Shown here: positions 53,023-62,332 of the stretch, piece after piece
Layout of the letters: each line of letters starts with the position of its first letter
How positions within the stretch are numbered: the stretch's first letter is position 1
Origin: Hyphomicrobium sp. 99
Lineage (GTDB): Bacteria; Pseudomonadota; Alphaproteobacteria; Rhizobiales; Hyphomicrobiaceae
Direction: 5' to 3'
Assembly (NCBI RefSeq): GCF_000384335.2
Contig: NZ_KQ031382.1
Location: 3,359,545-3,423,544 of the forward strand
DNA: 64,000 nucleotides
Program-made: the position numbers and the translations under genes
Notes under the pieces: generated by a model
The model's database searches: none
What the model saw: the letters and a program-made list of their open reading frames with translations, nothing else
Told to the model about the DNA's origin: nothing

Positions 53023-55887
53023 TTAGCCGTTGACGCCGTTCTTCGGGTTGTTCTTCCACATTTCGCCCGCCGTCCGTGCGTCGTTCACCGTGCGCGTCGA
53101 CTGCGTGGGCTTCCAAGCCGCGATCATCTTGTTGGCAGCCGTCACCTCGTCGGCAGTCAGCTTGCCGCGAAGGATGTCGCGGCGCCTGACGGCATCCGCG
53201 TCGCCGCCACGAGCCGCGATCGAAAGCCACATGAACGCGCGGCTCATGTCCCGCTTCACGCCGAGGCCGTTTTCATAAAGCACCGCGAGATTGAATTGGC
53301 TGTCGGAGAGACCGCGCTGCGCGGCTTCCTCGAACCACCGCGCCGCCGTCATATAGTCGGGCGATTGATCGCTTTGATTGGCGCTGAGCACGGCAAGATT
53401 ATGCATCGCCTTGATGTTGCCCTGCTCCGCCGCGCGCTGATACCACATCGCCGCCTGCGCCCGGTCTGGCTTCAGCCCGAGCCCACGCTCATAGAGTGTG
53501 CCGAGACGGTACTGAGATTGCGCAAAACCCTGATCCGCCGAACGCTGATACCACTTAGCGGCATCCGAGAAGCTTTGTGCCGTACCTTTGCCTTCCGCGA
53601 GACGCGCGCCCACTTCGAACTCCGCCGAAGGATCGCCATTCGCCGCCGCGAGACGCAGCGACAACGGACCGACCGTCGCGGCCGGCATATCGAGCGGCGC
53701 TGGCTTCGACGAAGCGGCCGTCGAGACCGATCCCGTCGTCAAGCTGGATTTCGTGCCTTCCGTTTCTGCTTCACTCGGCACCATCGACGCGGGAACAGCG
53801 GGGCCGTCGCCAGACCTCGCCGCCGCGTTGCCAAGCTCGCCCGACATCGCGGCCATGGCCTGACGGCGTCTCGCTTGCTCGAGCTGCGCCGCCGTAACCG
53901 GCTGATCGAGATCGACAGCTACGCCAAGCATCGGCAAGGCCGTGGTGCGCTGAGGCGCTACATCGGATGCAGTCTTCTCGACTTCGCTGTTCGTGGGAGC
54001 GAGATCGCCGCGCGGGCCGCTGCCATCAAGCGACGGGTCAGCCGATTTGTCCGAATTCTTCGTCGGAGCTGAAGCATCCGGGCCAGACTTAGCGGCATCC
54101 GACGACCCGCTTTGCCCAGCGCCGTTCGCCTGCGGTGACGGCAGGGACTGCGTCGCTTGTCCGTTGGATGACGATCCGACATGCGCTTTGCCGAATCCGA
54201 ACGTGTACCAGAGGCTACCAAGCGCAATGAGAGCAACCGCGGCAATCACCATGAGCCGTGGCGACGGCGCCGATGGGCCAGACGTCTTTTTCTGCGCCAC
54301 TGCCGCCGGACGAATGGGCCGGCTGCCCGCGGTGGGCGCACCCAGCGCGCCGTCCGGGCCCGACGTTGAAATCGAGACAGACGGTCCGACGACAACGTCA
54401 TTCTGTTCGGAAAGACGCTGCTTGGCGCGCCGGGCCTCGGCAACGAAGTCCTGGCGGGTCTTCTCACCTTGGCGTGCGGTTTCTTCAGACACTTCATTGA
54501 GCGCGCGCGGCCGTGCAAGAACCGACGCAATAGCAGGCTTCGAAGACGGGAGTTCCGCAAAGGCCGCGTCGAATGACCCACCGGTCTCGTCGTCGAACGT
54601 TTCCGAGGCATTGACCGCTTCGCGACCGAACATACCCGCATGATAGGCGCCGCTTCCGGCCACCGTCGATGTTGCCGCCGCCTGTTGGCTGAATTCGATC
54701 GAGTCCACACGATCCAAAAGACGGATCATGGCTTGCTGCATCGTGTCGAGCAAAGCCGCCGTCTGCTCTTCTCCTTGGCGATTTTGCGACATCAGCCGCT
54801 CGATCAGCGGACGCAGCTCGTCCGCAGCAGAATGGCGATCTTCGGCGCGAAGATCCGCCATGCGCCGTGCCGTCTGCTCGGCCGCCGCGCGTGCGATCGC
54901 ATCGTAATCGAGACCACCCGCCACGGGCGGCGCGACGCTGCTTCCATCGGCCGGGACGCCCTGCACATCGGCGAGCGTATGCGAAATGCTCGCAAGTTGC
55001 GCCTCGATGACATTCAGCCGTTCGAGCTGATCTTGCGTCTGCACGAGATGATTGACCACCTCTGCGACATGCGACTCGATCAGATGAACCGCGGCCAGAT
55101 CGTCATGCGTAGCGACACCCTCGAACAGTTTCGCAAACTGGCGCTCAAACTGATCGAGTCGTTGGCTGATCTGCGAAATGCCGTTGTCGGGTCGCATCGC
55201 CGCGAGCGACTGCTCGATGCCCTGCGCAATCTCGGCGAACTTGTTGTCCAGCCACGCCTCATCGATGCCGGGACTGACGGCCGCCCGGCCCTGCGCGTGC
55301 GCAACCGGGTTGGCGGCGGAATGCGCCTTCGGGGCGAAGTTCACATCGTCCGTTTCATACAGCTCGGCCAAGGCATTGGCCGCCGCGCGGTCCCAGGGCT
55401 CGGGCGCATCGTCCGATGGGCCCCCGATTACGTCGAACGTATCGACGATGCCCGGCGCGCGCTTCGAAAACTCGTCATGCACGTCGTTATGAGCTGAGCG
55501 AAGCGCCATCGGCGTCGAGGACCTGTAGGGATCGTTGGAAGAAGAACCACGTCGCGCGGAGGCGGAAACCGGGCGCTTATCGTTGGCGCCAAACTTCGCC
55601 TCGACCGGATCCGACAATCGGTGCGCCAGTTCGGCCATCGCCGTCTCGATCCGCCCAAACGCTGGCGCGAACTCTTCCGGCACGCGAGGACGCAGCGCAT
55701 CCGCTTCGCGTCCCATTCCGTTGATGCGCTCCTGCATTTCAGCGAGTGCTGCTGTATGGCGACGGTCCGCATCCACGAGCTGAGCCGCAATCACATCGAG
55801 CATTGCTCTGAGATCGGCGCGATTGTCACCGCCGGTGCTCGCGTGCTCGCTTTCCGGATAGTCAGCGCTCAATTCCGAATTGGACAT
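53023..55887 (-). CDS. PodJ-like polar localisation protein with SEL1 repeats
   Basis: A 954-residue protein. Residues 1-540 are cytoplasmic, with coiled-coil-prone segments and charged linkers. One membrane helix lies at about 545-568 (Leu-Met-Val-Ile-Ala-Ala-Val-Ala-Leu-Ile). A Ser/Asp/Ala-rich periplasmic linker follows, then four to five SEL1 repeats at about 750-915 (for example Trp-Tyr-Gln-Arg-Ser-Ala-Asp-Gln-Gly). This is the layout of Caulobacter PodJ, a polar scaffold, but without a visible peptidoglycan-binding end. ATG 55887 has GAGGGG five bases upstream. Confidence 0.85.
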   Translation of the reverse strand: MSNSELSADYPESEHASTGGDNRADLRAMLDVIAAQLVDADRRHTAALAEMQERINGMGREADALRPRVPEEFAPAFGRIETAMAELAHRLSDPVEAKFGANDKRPVSASARRGSSSNDPYRSSTPMALRSAHNDVHDEFSKRAPGIVDTFDVIGGPSDDAPEPWDRAAANALAELYETDDVNFAPKAHSAANPVAHAQGRAAVSPGIDEAWLDNKFAEIAQGIEQSLAAMRPDNGISQISQRLDQFERQFAKLFEGVATHDDLAAVHLIESHVAEVVNHLVQTQDQLERLNVIEAQLASISHTLADVQGVPADGSSVAPPVAGGLDYDAIARAAAEQTARRMADLRAEDRHSAADELRPLIERLMSQNRQGEEQTAALLDTMQQAMIRLLDRVDSIEFSQQAAATSTVAGSGAYHAGMFGREAVNASETFDDETGGSFDAAFAELPSSKPAIASVLARPRALNEVSEETARQGEKTRQDFVAEARRAKQRLSEQNDVVVGPSVSISTSGPDGALGAPTAGSRPIRPAAVAQKKTSGPSAPSPRLMVIAAVALIALGSLWYTFGFGKAHVGSSSNGQATQSLPSPQANGAGQSGSSDAAKSGPDASAPTKNSDKSADPSLDGSGPRGDLAPTNSEVEKTASDVAPQRTTALPMLGVAVDLDQPVTAAQLEQARRRQAMAAMSGELGNAAARSGDGPAVPASMVPSEAETEGTKSSLTTGSVSTAASSKPAPLDMPAATVGPLSLRLAAANGDPSAEFEVGARLAEGKGTAQSFSDAAKWYQRSADQGFAQSQYRLGTLYERGLGLKPDRAQAAMWYQRAAEQGNIKAMHNLAVLSANQSDQSPDYMTAARWFEEAAQRGLSDSQFNLAVLYENGLGVKRDMSRAFMWLSIAARGGDADAVRRRDILRGKLTADEVTAANKMIAAWKPTQSTRTVNDARTAGEMWKNNPKNGVNG

Positions 55888-56236
55888 TTTCCCCTCGAGG
55901 CAACGCAATGCTGACGGTCCGGGAGAACGCAATGTCAGCGGGATAGGGACATCGGAGGCGTCCTACCGCGCGGGGCAAATGCGAACATGGGGACGCGGCA
56001 CTAGTCATGGCTCGCTGCCACAATCGGGGCATCCCAGTAAACGCGGGGTTAAGGCCCGTGCTAAAATGATAAAATTTTTAGATTACAATGTCTTATTGTG
56101 TTGGCCTTCCGTCGACTGACCAATGAATTCGACCCCTCAGCGAGCGCCGATTCGGCAATTACGAGCACAACGCTGCCTTGTGATGCAGCTGCACCGAGAC
56201 CATTTCCGGTCTTAGGGCAATGCGGAGGACTCGAAA

Positions 56237-56863
56237 ATGACACTAGGGATGAAGCGAGCGGCGGCTCTCGGATTGCTGATCTTGCCCACACTCGCAACCT
56301 TTGCGGCAGCACAGCCGGCACCGGATTCGACTGCGAAGTCGGACGCGGACGCAAACTCGAAGGGGCGCTATCAGATGTCTCCCATCGAAGGCGGCGTGAT
56401 ACGCCTCGATAGGGAAACGGGTGCCATCGTAGTATGCTCGCGTATCGGCAATGAACTGGCTTGTAGGAGCATCGAAGAGAGAACAAACGTTCCGTCAGCT
56501 GATGAACTTGCGGCGCTCAGAGCCGAGAACAGGCAATTGAAGCAGCGCATCAAGGAGATGATGGAGGATATAGAAAGCGAACCTCGCACCAGCCCATACG
56601 GCTCCGGTCCGCCCGGTGGCCCGCAGGGTGAATTCCATGGCGGGCCTCCTGGCGGGAACTTTCAATTGCCGACGGACGAAGAAGTGGATCAGGCGCTCGA
56701 CTACCTCACGCGCGTCTACAAAAAGATCCGCGACCACGTGAAAGACATCGATAAGGACACGGCTGCTCCAGGCCAAGCTCCAGCACCACCGGCGCCTTTG
56801 CAGCAGCCCCCTTCGGCGCAGCCATCTACGCCGACCAATCCTCCTCCAAAGCTCAGCCCCTGA
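56237..56863 (+). CDS. Exported protein with coiled coil and Pro-rich tail
   Basis: A 208-residue secreted or periplasmic protein of unknown function. The signal peptide is residues 1-24 (Ala-Ala-Ala-Gln cleavage). A small conserved-looking part (Gly-Val-Ile-Arg-Leu-Asp-Arg-Glu-Thr-Gly-Ala-Ile-Val-Val-Cys) contains two Cys residues that could pair. A short coiled coil (about 88-112) and a Gly/Pro-rich stretch follow, and the last 35 residues are Pro/Ala/Gln. GGAGG lies before the ATG. It stands alone between podJ-like and pip. Confidence 0.8.
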   Translation: MTLGMKRAAALGLLILPTLATFAAAQPAPDSTAKSDADANSKGRYQMSPIEGGVIRLDRETGAIVVCSRIGNELACRSIEERTNVPSADELAALRAENRQLKQRIKEMMEDIESEPRTSPYGSGPPGGPQGEFHGGPPGGNFQLPTDEEVDQALDYLTRVYKKIRDHVKDIDKDTAAPGQAPAPPAPLQQPPSAQPSTPTNPPPKLSP

Positions 56864-56901
56864 GACGCCGCACAACCCGGCTGACGGCCGCTAAGAGGAC
56901 G

Positions 56902-57873
56902 CTATGCCGAGCGTCCCGACGAAAACTTCCGCGTTGCGCGAATAAGCTCATGAACGATGCCGGGTTCCGTCATCGCATGCCCGGCATCGGCGACGACGCG
57001 CAAATCCGAACCGGGCCATGCCTTGTTGAGAAGGACCGCGTTCTTCACGGGCGTCACGACATCGTAGCGCCCGTGCACAATGACACCCGGGATATCCTTC
57101 AACCGGTCGGCCTCAAGCAGCAGTTCGCCGTCGCGGCGTAAAAATCCTGCGTTGACGAAATAGTGGCTCTCGATACGCGCAAATGCCAGAGCATAGTGAT
57201 CTGCTCCAAAGCGCGCGACGCGCTCTGGCTCGGGAATGAGGGAAAGCGTCGTGCCTTCCCAGATGCTCCAGGCGCGGGCCGCAGCATAGCGCACGCTGAG
57301 ATCTGGAGATGTCAAACGGCGATGATAAGCTGCGATCATATCGCTGCGTTCGTCAGGTGGGATGATCCGCTGAAATTCCGCGAAAGCTTCCGGATAGATC
57401 CAGCTGCAGCCGTCTTGATAGAACCAACGCAGCTCGGCCTGCGTCAGCAGGAAGATGCCGCGCAGGATCATCGCGCTCACGCGTTCGGGATGCGTCTCCG
57501 CATACGCGAGCGCGAGCGTCGATCCCCACGACCCGCCGAAAAGCTGGAAACGCCCGATACCAAGTTCGATCCGAATGCGTTCGATATCCGCGACGAGATC
57601 CGGCGTTGTGTTGTTATCGAGCGACGCGTTCGGTGTCGAGCGGCCGCAACCGCGCTGATCGAAGAGCACGATGCGGTATCGCTCGGGGTCGTGAAAGCGC
57701 CGCATGGTCGGATTGCTGCCACCGCCCGGTCCGCCGTGCAGGATGATGACGGGCTGCCCGTCCGGATTACCGCATTCCTCGACGTACAGCGTATGCCCAC
57801 CGCCAACCGGCAGCCGATGCTCGCGATAAGGCGCGAGAGGCGGATAGAGATCCAATCGATCGCGGACGGTCAT
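56902..57873 (-). CDS. pip: Proline iminopeptidase
   Basis: A 323-residue alpha/beta hydrolase of peptidase family S33. Its HGGPGGG oxyanion motif is at residue 44, with Asp-Gln-Arg-Gly-Cys-Gly-Arg-Ser, the nucleophile elbow Gly-Gly-Ser-Trp-Gly-Ser-Thr-Leu, and the late Asp/His in Gly-Arg-Tyr-Asp and Asp-Ala-Gly-His. It removes N-terminal proline from peptides in the cytoplasm. Full length. Confidence 0.95.
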   Translation of the reverse strand: MTVRDRLDLYPPLAPYREHRLPVGGGHTLYVEECGNPDGQPVIILHGGPGGGSNPTMRRFHDPERYRIVLFDQRGCGRSTPNASLDNNTTPDLVADIERIRIELGIGRFQLFGGSWGSTLALAYAETHPERVSAMILRGIFLLTQAELRWFYQDGCSWIYPEAFAEFQRIIPPDERSDMIAAYHRRLTSPDLSVRYAAARAWSIWEGTTLSLIPEPERVARFGADHYALAFARIESHYFVNAGFLRRDGELLLEADRLKDIPGVIVHGRYDVVTPVKNAVLLNKAWPGSDLRVVADAGHAMTEPGIVHELIRATRKFSSGRSA

Positions 57874-57943
57874 GACGGCTCTTCAGCTTGCTGGAGGGTT
57901 CAAGCCATCCTAGCCGATGGCGTCCGATGGTGGGCACAAGGAC

Positions 57944-59779
57944 TTATGTGCGAGCATGCTTCCTGAGCTGCAACCGCTGCATCTCGCGATCGTAAATAAT
58001 CTCTCCCCCCGGAACCCGCATATCCCGCACAATCGCGAGCGCGTGCCGGTTGGCTTCGGGCCGCATCATGCTCGTCATGAGGGCCAAGCCGAACGAAACC
58101 GGAAGACCGAGGATGCCGGCGATAGGGCTCGGCGTCGAGAGCGTGCCCATCTCGCTCATGAGAATGGCCAGCGACGCCGCGACGAACCCGGAAATGACCC
58201 CGGCGATGGCCCCGCCGACGGTCAGCCTCTTCCACCAGATCGATAGCAGCATCACCGGAAACAGGCTCGCCCCCGTGATGGAGAGCGCCCAGAGCACCAG
58301 CCGCAGCGGATCGGTCGGGGCCGCAATCGAAAGCGCCGCACCGCACATGGCGACGACGCCGATGAAGCCGCGCACCACCCACACGCGGTTGGAAGGCGAC
58401 GGCGGTTCCCACGACATACCTTGAACCACGTCTTCGCCGAGTACTGTCGCCAGCGAAACAGTGGTCGCGCTTGCCGTGACGAGAGCCGCCGCAAGCGCTC
58501 CGGCAAGCAGAAGGTACACAAAAGCCGAAGGCAACCCGACCGCGATCGGAAGAGAGAAGAGAACGCCGTCCCGATCGAACTTCAAGCCGTCGAAGCCAAG
58601 CTTCGTAGCAGCCTGATCGAAAGCGACGAAATGGTTGGCCGCCGCTTGAAACAGCCATTGCGGCAATGGTCCGAGCCGCTCTGCCCTCACCGCATCGAGC
58701 GTGAAATCGCGCATGAACACTGCGACCGATGAGATCGTCAGCAGTGCGAGCCCCGAAAACACGACCGCCCAGCCGAGAGACTTCCGCGCTTCATAAACTC
58801 CAGGTGACGCGGCGACCCGCGGCAACAGCCAGGGAGCCGTGCTGATGCCCGTCGCGATCGCAAACGTCCCGATGATGAAGGCCAACGGACCAATCGCCCC
58901 AAACGGTTGGGTATAAGGCTTCGTCAGCAGCGAGAAGCCTTCGGGCGGCAGCTGAAAGGCCAACGGCCAGACACGAACCAGTTGCAAACCCTCGTTCACC
59001 TCATTGCGCACCAGCCCGCGCACCATCGGCCCATTGGCGAGCTGCGGGATCGGCAGGCTCGTCACGATGACGCTGACGGTCGTCGCGACCGCCAGCAACG
59101 CCAGGAAAAGGGCAATCGATTGCGCCACGCCCGACCATGTGAACGAGCGCTTGCCACCGCCGGCGGTGGAGATCGCAATGGTCAGCGCGATAAGACAGAT
59201 GAGACCGCTTTGGCTGCCGCCGATCAGATTTTCGGCGATACTGCCACCCATCCGAAGTTCGGCAGAGAGAACCAAAAGCATCGGAACGGCAGCGACGGCG
59301 GCTGTCACCACCCTGAGAGACCGGCTCTCGAAACGTCGCCCGAGATAGCTCGGAACCGTGAAGGCGCCGAACTTTCGATAAAAGGGCGCAAGCGCAATTG
59401 CCATGATGACAAAGCCGGTGAGCATGCCGATCAGCAGCACGAGCGCATCGAATCCGGCGAAAAAGAACGCCCCCGTTCCAGCGACGATCAAAGTCCCGCC
59501 AAGCGCGGACGCCGCCAGCAGCAGCCCTGTGTAGGCAGCCGGCACGCGACGCCCCGCTGCAAAAAAGCAAAGCGTCTCGTTCGTCGCAACAGATAGCCCC
59601 ATCGCGCCATAGATGAGAATGGGCCCGGCGAAGATCGCCAATCTCAGAAGATGGTCATCGAGACTGAGCTGCTCGAAAATCAAAACGAGCAGAAAGAGCG
59701 CGGTGTAGAGAGCCGCGAAGATGCTGAAATACGTGCCGAGGCGGGGATTGACCATCCTCGCACGTGCGCCGAACGCCAT
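57944..59779 (-). CDS. Sodium:solute symporter, VC_2705 subfamily
   Basis: A 611-residue SSS-family transporter with about 13 membrane helices. It includes the family's Ala-Gly-Arg-Arg-Val-Pro-Ala-Ala-Tyr-Thr-Gly segment and a large loop in the middle with no transport motif. It pairs with the small DUF4212 protein upstream, which is how acetate/lactate-type symporters of this subgroup are found. GTG 59791 is open, but ATG 59779 has GAGGCGG before it. Confidence 0.9.
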   Translation of the reverse strand: MAFGARARMVNPRLGTYFSIFAALYTALFLLVLIFEQLSLDDHLLRLAIFAGPILIYGAMGLSVATNETLCFFAAGRRVPAAYTGLLLAASALGGTLIVAGTGAFFFAGFDALVLLIGMLTGFVIMAIALAPFYRKFGAFTVPSYLGRRFESRSLRVVTAAVAAVPMLLVLSAELRMGGSIAENLIGGSQSGLICLIALTIAISTAGGGKRSFTWSGVAQSIALFLALLAVATTVSVIVTSLPIPQLANGPMVRGLVRNEVNEGLQLVRVWPLAFQLPPEGFSLLTKPYTQPFGAIGPLAFIIGTFAIATGISTAPWLLPRVAASPGVYEARKSLGWAVVFSGLALLTISSVAVFMRDFTLDAVRAERLGPLPQWLFQAAANHFVAFDQAATKLGFDGLKFDRDGVLFSLPIAVGLPSAFVYLLLAGALAAALVTASATTVSLATVLGEDVVQGMSWEPPSPSNRVWVVRGFIGVVAMCGAALSIAAPTDPLRLVLWALSITGASLFPVMLLSIWWKRLTVGGAIAGVISGFVAASLAILMSEMGTLSTPSPIAGILGLPVSFGLALMTSMMRPEANRHALAIVRDMRVPGGEIIYDREMQRLQLRKHART

Positions 59780-59787
59780 ATTCCGCC

Positions 59788-60048
59788 TCACATGTCTTCA
59801 TGGGCGCCATGCCAATGATCGATGGCATTCTGGCGATTGACGTAGCTCGCAACCGTTATGAGCGCGACCACAAAGAACCCGTGGGCCGCGAGAAAATATC
59901 CTAACGGAAAGCCGAGAAACCTGTTGGCGTTCAGCTGCTCTGCATAAAGTGGCAAAATGATAACAAGAGCGATGAACGGAATGGCGCTCGCCAGAACTTG
60001 CCATTTGGTGTGCCGCCAATAAGGCTTGCGTTCCTTGCGTTCGATCAT
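59788..60048 (-). CDS. DUF4212 small subunit of the symporter
   Basis: An 86-residue membrane protein with two helices (about 18-36 and 48-67). It is the companion of VC_2705-type symporters and lies 8 bases upstream of the symporter ATG. It probably stabilises or regulates the transporter. Confidence 0.9.
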   Translation of the reverse strand: MIERKERKPYWRHTKWQVLASAIPFIALVIILPLYAEQLNANRFLGFPLGYFLAAHGFFVVALITVASYVNRQNAIDHWHGAHEDM

Positions 60049-60321
60049 TCGGCTTAGTCCCCCATCGTCGCTCGGCGGACCCCCAAAACCAGTCCTGAGC
60101 TGCCGCCATTATGCCCGGCAGGCACGGTCCTTGTCCAACGATCCGAACGGCAAAAACAGCTTTCGTTCCACGTTGTCCTGGGGAACGCCATCCCGTAAAT
60201 TCCCTAAGAATCGTCGCTACGCCGCAGAGACCGTTGCCTTCGCCTCGTCGTGACGACAACTTAGATCGTGACTAGCGACGCCTGAGACTGGTTCGAAACA
60301 TCAGCTGAGAAGGACATCGCA

Positions 60322-60711
60322 ATGGGCGTACTAAACGAGTTCAAAGAATTCGCGATGCGAGGCAACGTTATCGACCTCGCCGTCGGCGTAATCATCGGCG
60401 CCGCATTTGCACCGATCGTTTCCACGCTCGTCGACAATATCATCATGCCGCCGATTGGTTATCTGATGGCCGGTGTCGACTTCTCAAGCTTGGCTGTTAA
60501 GATTCCGACGCCGACCGACCCCGTTCTGATCAGGTACGGCATATTTCTGAACGCGCTGGTCAAATTCCTCATCACGGCGTTCGCGATCTTCCTTCTCATC
60601 AAGGCCATTTCCGTCATCCAGAAGCCGAAGCCTGCCGCTGCTCCGGCGCCTACGCCGACTGAGATCTACCTCAAGGAAATTCGTGACCTTCTCGAAAAAA
60701 GAACGCCCTGA
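60322..60711 (+). CDS. mscL: Large-conductance mechanosensitive channel
   Basis: A 129-residue MscL. It has Phe-Lys-Glu-Phe-Ala-Met-Arg-Gly-Asn-Val-Ile-Asp-Leu-Ala-Val-Gly-Val at residues 5-21, two membrane helices, and the C-terminal Glu-Ile-Tyr-Leu-Lys-Glu-Ile-Arg-Asp-Leu-Leu bundle. It opens under membrane tension to release solutes on hypo-osmotic shock. Confidence 0.97.
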   Translation: MGVLNEFKEFAMRGNVIDLAVGVIIGAAFAPIVSTLVDNIIMPPIGYLMAGVDFSSLAVKIPTPTDPVLIRYGIFLNALVKFLITAFAIFLLIKAISVIQKPKPAAAPAPTPTEIYLKEIRDLLEKRTP

Positions 60712-60738
60712 CCCTGCGATCCAGGAAGAATCCATCGC

Positions 60739-60768
60739 GAAAGGCCACTCTTTGAACGAAGGCCTTTC
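60739..60768. terminator. Hairpin downstream of mscL
   Basis: GAAAGGCC and GGCCTTTC form a perfect 8-base stem around a 14-base loop, 27 bases past the mscL stop. No T-run follows, so it may only be a transcript-end hairpin. Confidence 0.4.
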
Positions 60769-60845
60769 CGCTCAAAAGGCGCGCATCCGCTGACGTGACC
60801 GCCACGGCGCGCAAACTGCGCCGAAGCCATCCGCGATGCGTTGCG

Positions 60846-61157
60846 TTACTGCTTGACGTTGTATTGAACTTGCTGGCTGACCCACCCGCTCACGCTCAGG
60901 CTGATCGCAGGCGTCTTGCGCTCGTCGACGGCTGCGCGCGACGCTTCCAGATCCCTGATCTGCGCCTCGACATCGGCGGACGGCTTTTCGACAGCGATGC
61001 CCGCAGCAGCATTGATATCGCGACTGAGCTTCGCAGATAGCGCCGTATCCTGCGAGGGGCTCGGCAAGCTCATATCCTCAGCGCGAGCCGGAGCGCCGAG
61101 TAGGCAAGCCGCGACGGCAGCGGCGATGCAGAGAGTTGCAGTAGCGGCCTTCATCAT
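60846..61157 (-). CDS. Small exported protein of unknown function
   Basis: A 103-residue protein with a clean signal peptide (residues 1-26, Ala-Arg-Ala cleavage). The mature part is short, Ala/Asp/Ser-rich, and ends in a stretch with alternating polar and hydrophobic residues (Ser-Leu-Ser-Val-Ser-Gly-Trp-Val). GGGGGAG precedes the ATG. I do not recognise a family. Confidence 0.7.
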   Translation of the reverse strand: MMKAATATLCIAAAVAACLLGAPARAEDMSLPSPSQDTALSAKLSRDINAAAGIAVEKPSADVEAQIRDLEASRAAVDERKTPAISLSVSGWVSQQVQYNVKQ

Positions 61158-61402
61158 CTCTCCCCCGATGAGTTCTCGCCTTTTATCACGCTTCTGAACG
61201 TCAATTCCAAAAATTTCCGCCGCTGCCGCCGGCGAAAAGTCTGAACACCCGTTAGGCTCGCCGGGAGACTTTGGCGGACGATCGGACAGCCCGCCGCCCT
61301 CACATATGGTAAGCTCTCTACGCGGGCGTCACGCCGAGTGCGTAGGCGTTCAAATCTGACATGAAGCTCGTCGCCTCAGCGAGCGACCTTTTCGTCTTCA
61401 AA

Positions 61403-62107
61403 TCAAAACTTGAGGCTGCGCAAATAGCCAATCATGCCAAGCTTGCGCACGTTGAAGATCGTCCGCGTAAACCGGTAATTTGAGCGCTTCCTGGTCCGCG
61501 TCACGATCGTCGACGGAAAGAGCTCGCGGCTGAGCTCGGTCACAGGTGGCGGGTCTATGCCATAGACGTTGAGGTCGAGGCTCCAAGGCCGGCGGACTTC
61601 ATGATCGATAGCGTCGACGATGGACCGTTGGGTCAAGAGCTTCTTCGCGCCGCTCGCGCTGACGATGATGGCAGCGGTCCCATACGGAACGTAAGGATAG
61701 CGGATCAGGTTGTGGGTGGCATCAATCTTGTCGATGACGAGGCAACCGCGAGTAGGACGGCGCACCATGCGGATTATGTCCCAGTCGCTCGGCACGACGG
61801 CAAGTGCCGCACGGACGATTTCGAGAAAACCGATGGGGAGAATGGCGTCGTCCTCAAGGACAACGGCGCAAGGCAGCTTTTCATCGCGAATACGGGCGCA
61901 AATCGAGAGATGGCTCGCCGAGCACCCGACCTCACCGGGCGTCAGGCGCGAGTCTCGGTAATATGGAACGAGCCAGTCAGGGACTCTGACGCCATCGACG
62001 GCACTCAGCCGCGTCGCCTGAATGCCCGCCCTCGCTAATTCCGCTTCGATATGGTTGCGCCGATCGTGATCGCAGTCACGGTTGATGTAGTACACGGCAA
62101 CCGACAT
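61403..62107 (-). CDS. Glycosyltransferase family 25 protein
   Basis: A 234-residue GT25 (LPS beta-galactosyltransferase-like) protein. It has Tyr-Tyr-Ile-Asn-Arg-Asp at residue 6, Leu-Thr-Pro-Gly-Glu-Val-Gly-Cys-Ser-Ala-Ser-His (about 55), Val-Leu-Glu-Asp-Asp-Ala (the donor/metal site), and a late Asp-His-Glu-Val. It probably adds a sugar to lipopolysaccharide or another surface glycan. It has no membrane helix and stands alone. Confidence 0.92.
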   Translation of the reverse strand: MSVAVYYINRDCDHDRRNHIEAELARAGIQATRLSAVDGVRVPDWLVPYYRDSRLTPGEVGCSASHLSICARIRDEKLPCAVVLEDDAILPIGFLEIVRAALAVVPSDWDIIRMVRRPTRGCLVIDKIDATHNLIRYPYVPYGTAAIIVSASGAKKLLTQRSIVDAIDHEVRRPWSLDLNVYGIDPPPVTELSRELFPSTIVTRTRKRSNYRFTRTIFNVRKLGMIGYLRSLKF

Positions 62108-62332
62108 ACGCCCCCCGACGAAAATTAAAACCGCACTCTAATTATCGGCAGACGGAGCGTTATGCTAGTGTGGATGGCGCATATTGATGGGACGGCAGAA
62201 ATTGAACTCGACCTGAGGTTGAAACTCGGCGCTTTTGTCCGCTCAGCTACGTGACCATTCGAAAGAACGACTGCGTTCGGATTCGAACCGTTCAAGAGTC
62301 CGCATCGGGCCCGTATCCGTTGTGCGCGGCCC

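Noticed and set aside
54640..55497. A 285-codon open frame opposite the PodJ-like gene
   Set aside because: Shadow frame; Arg/Leu/His-rich without a domain.
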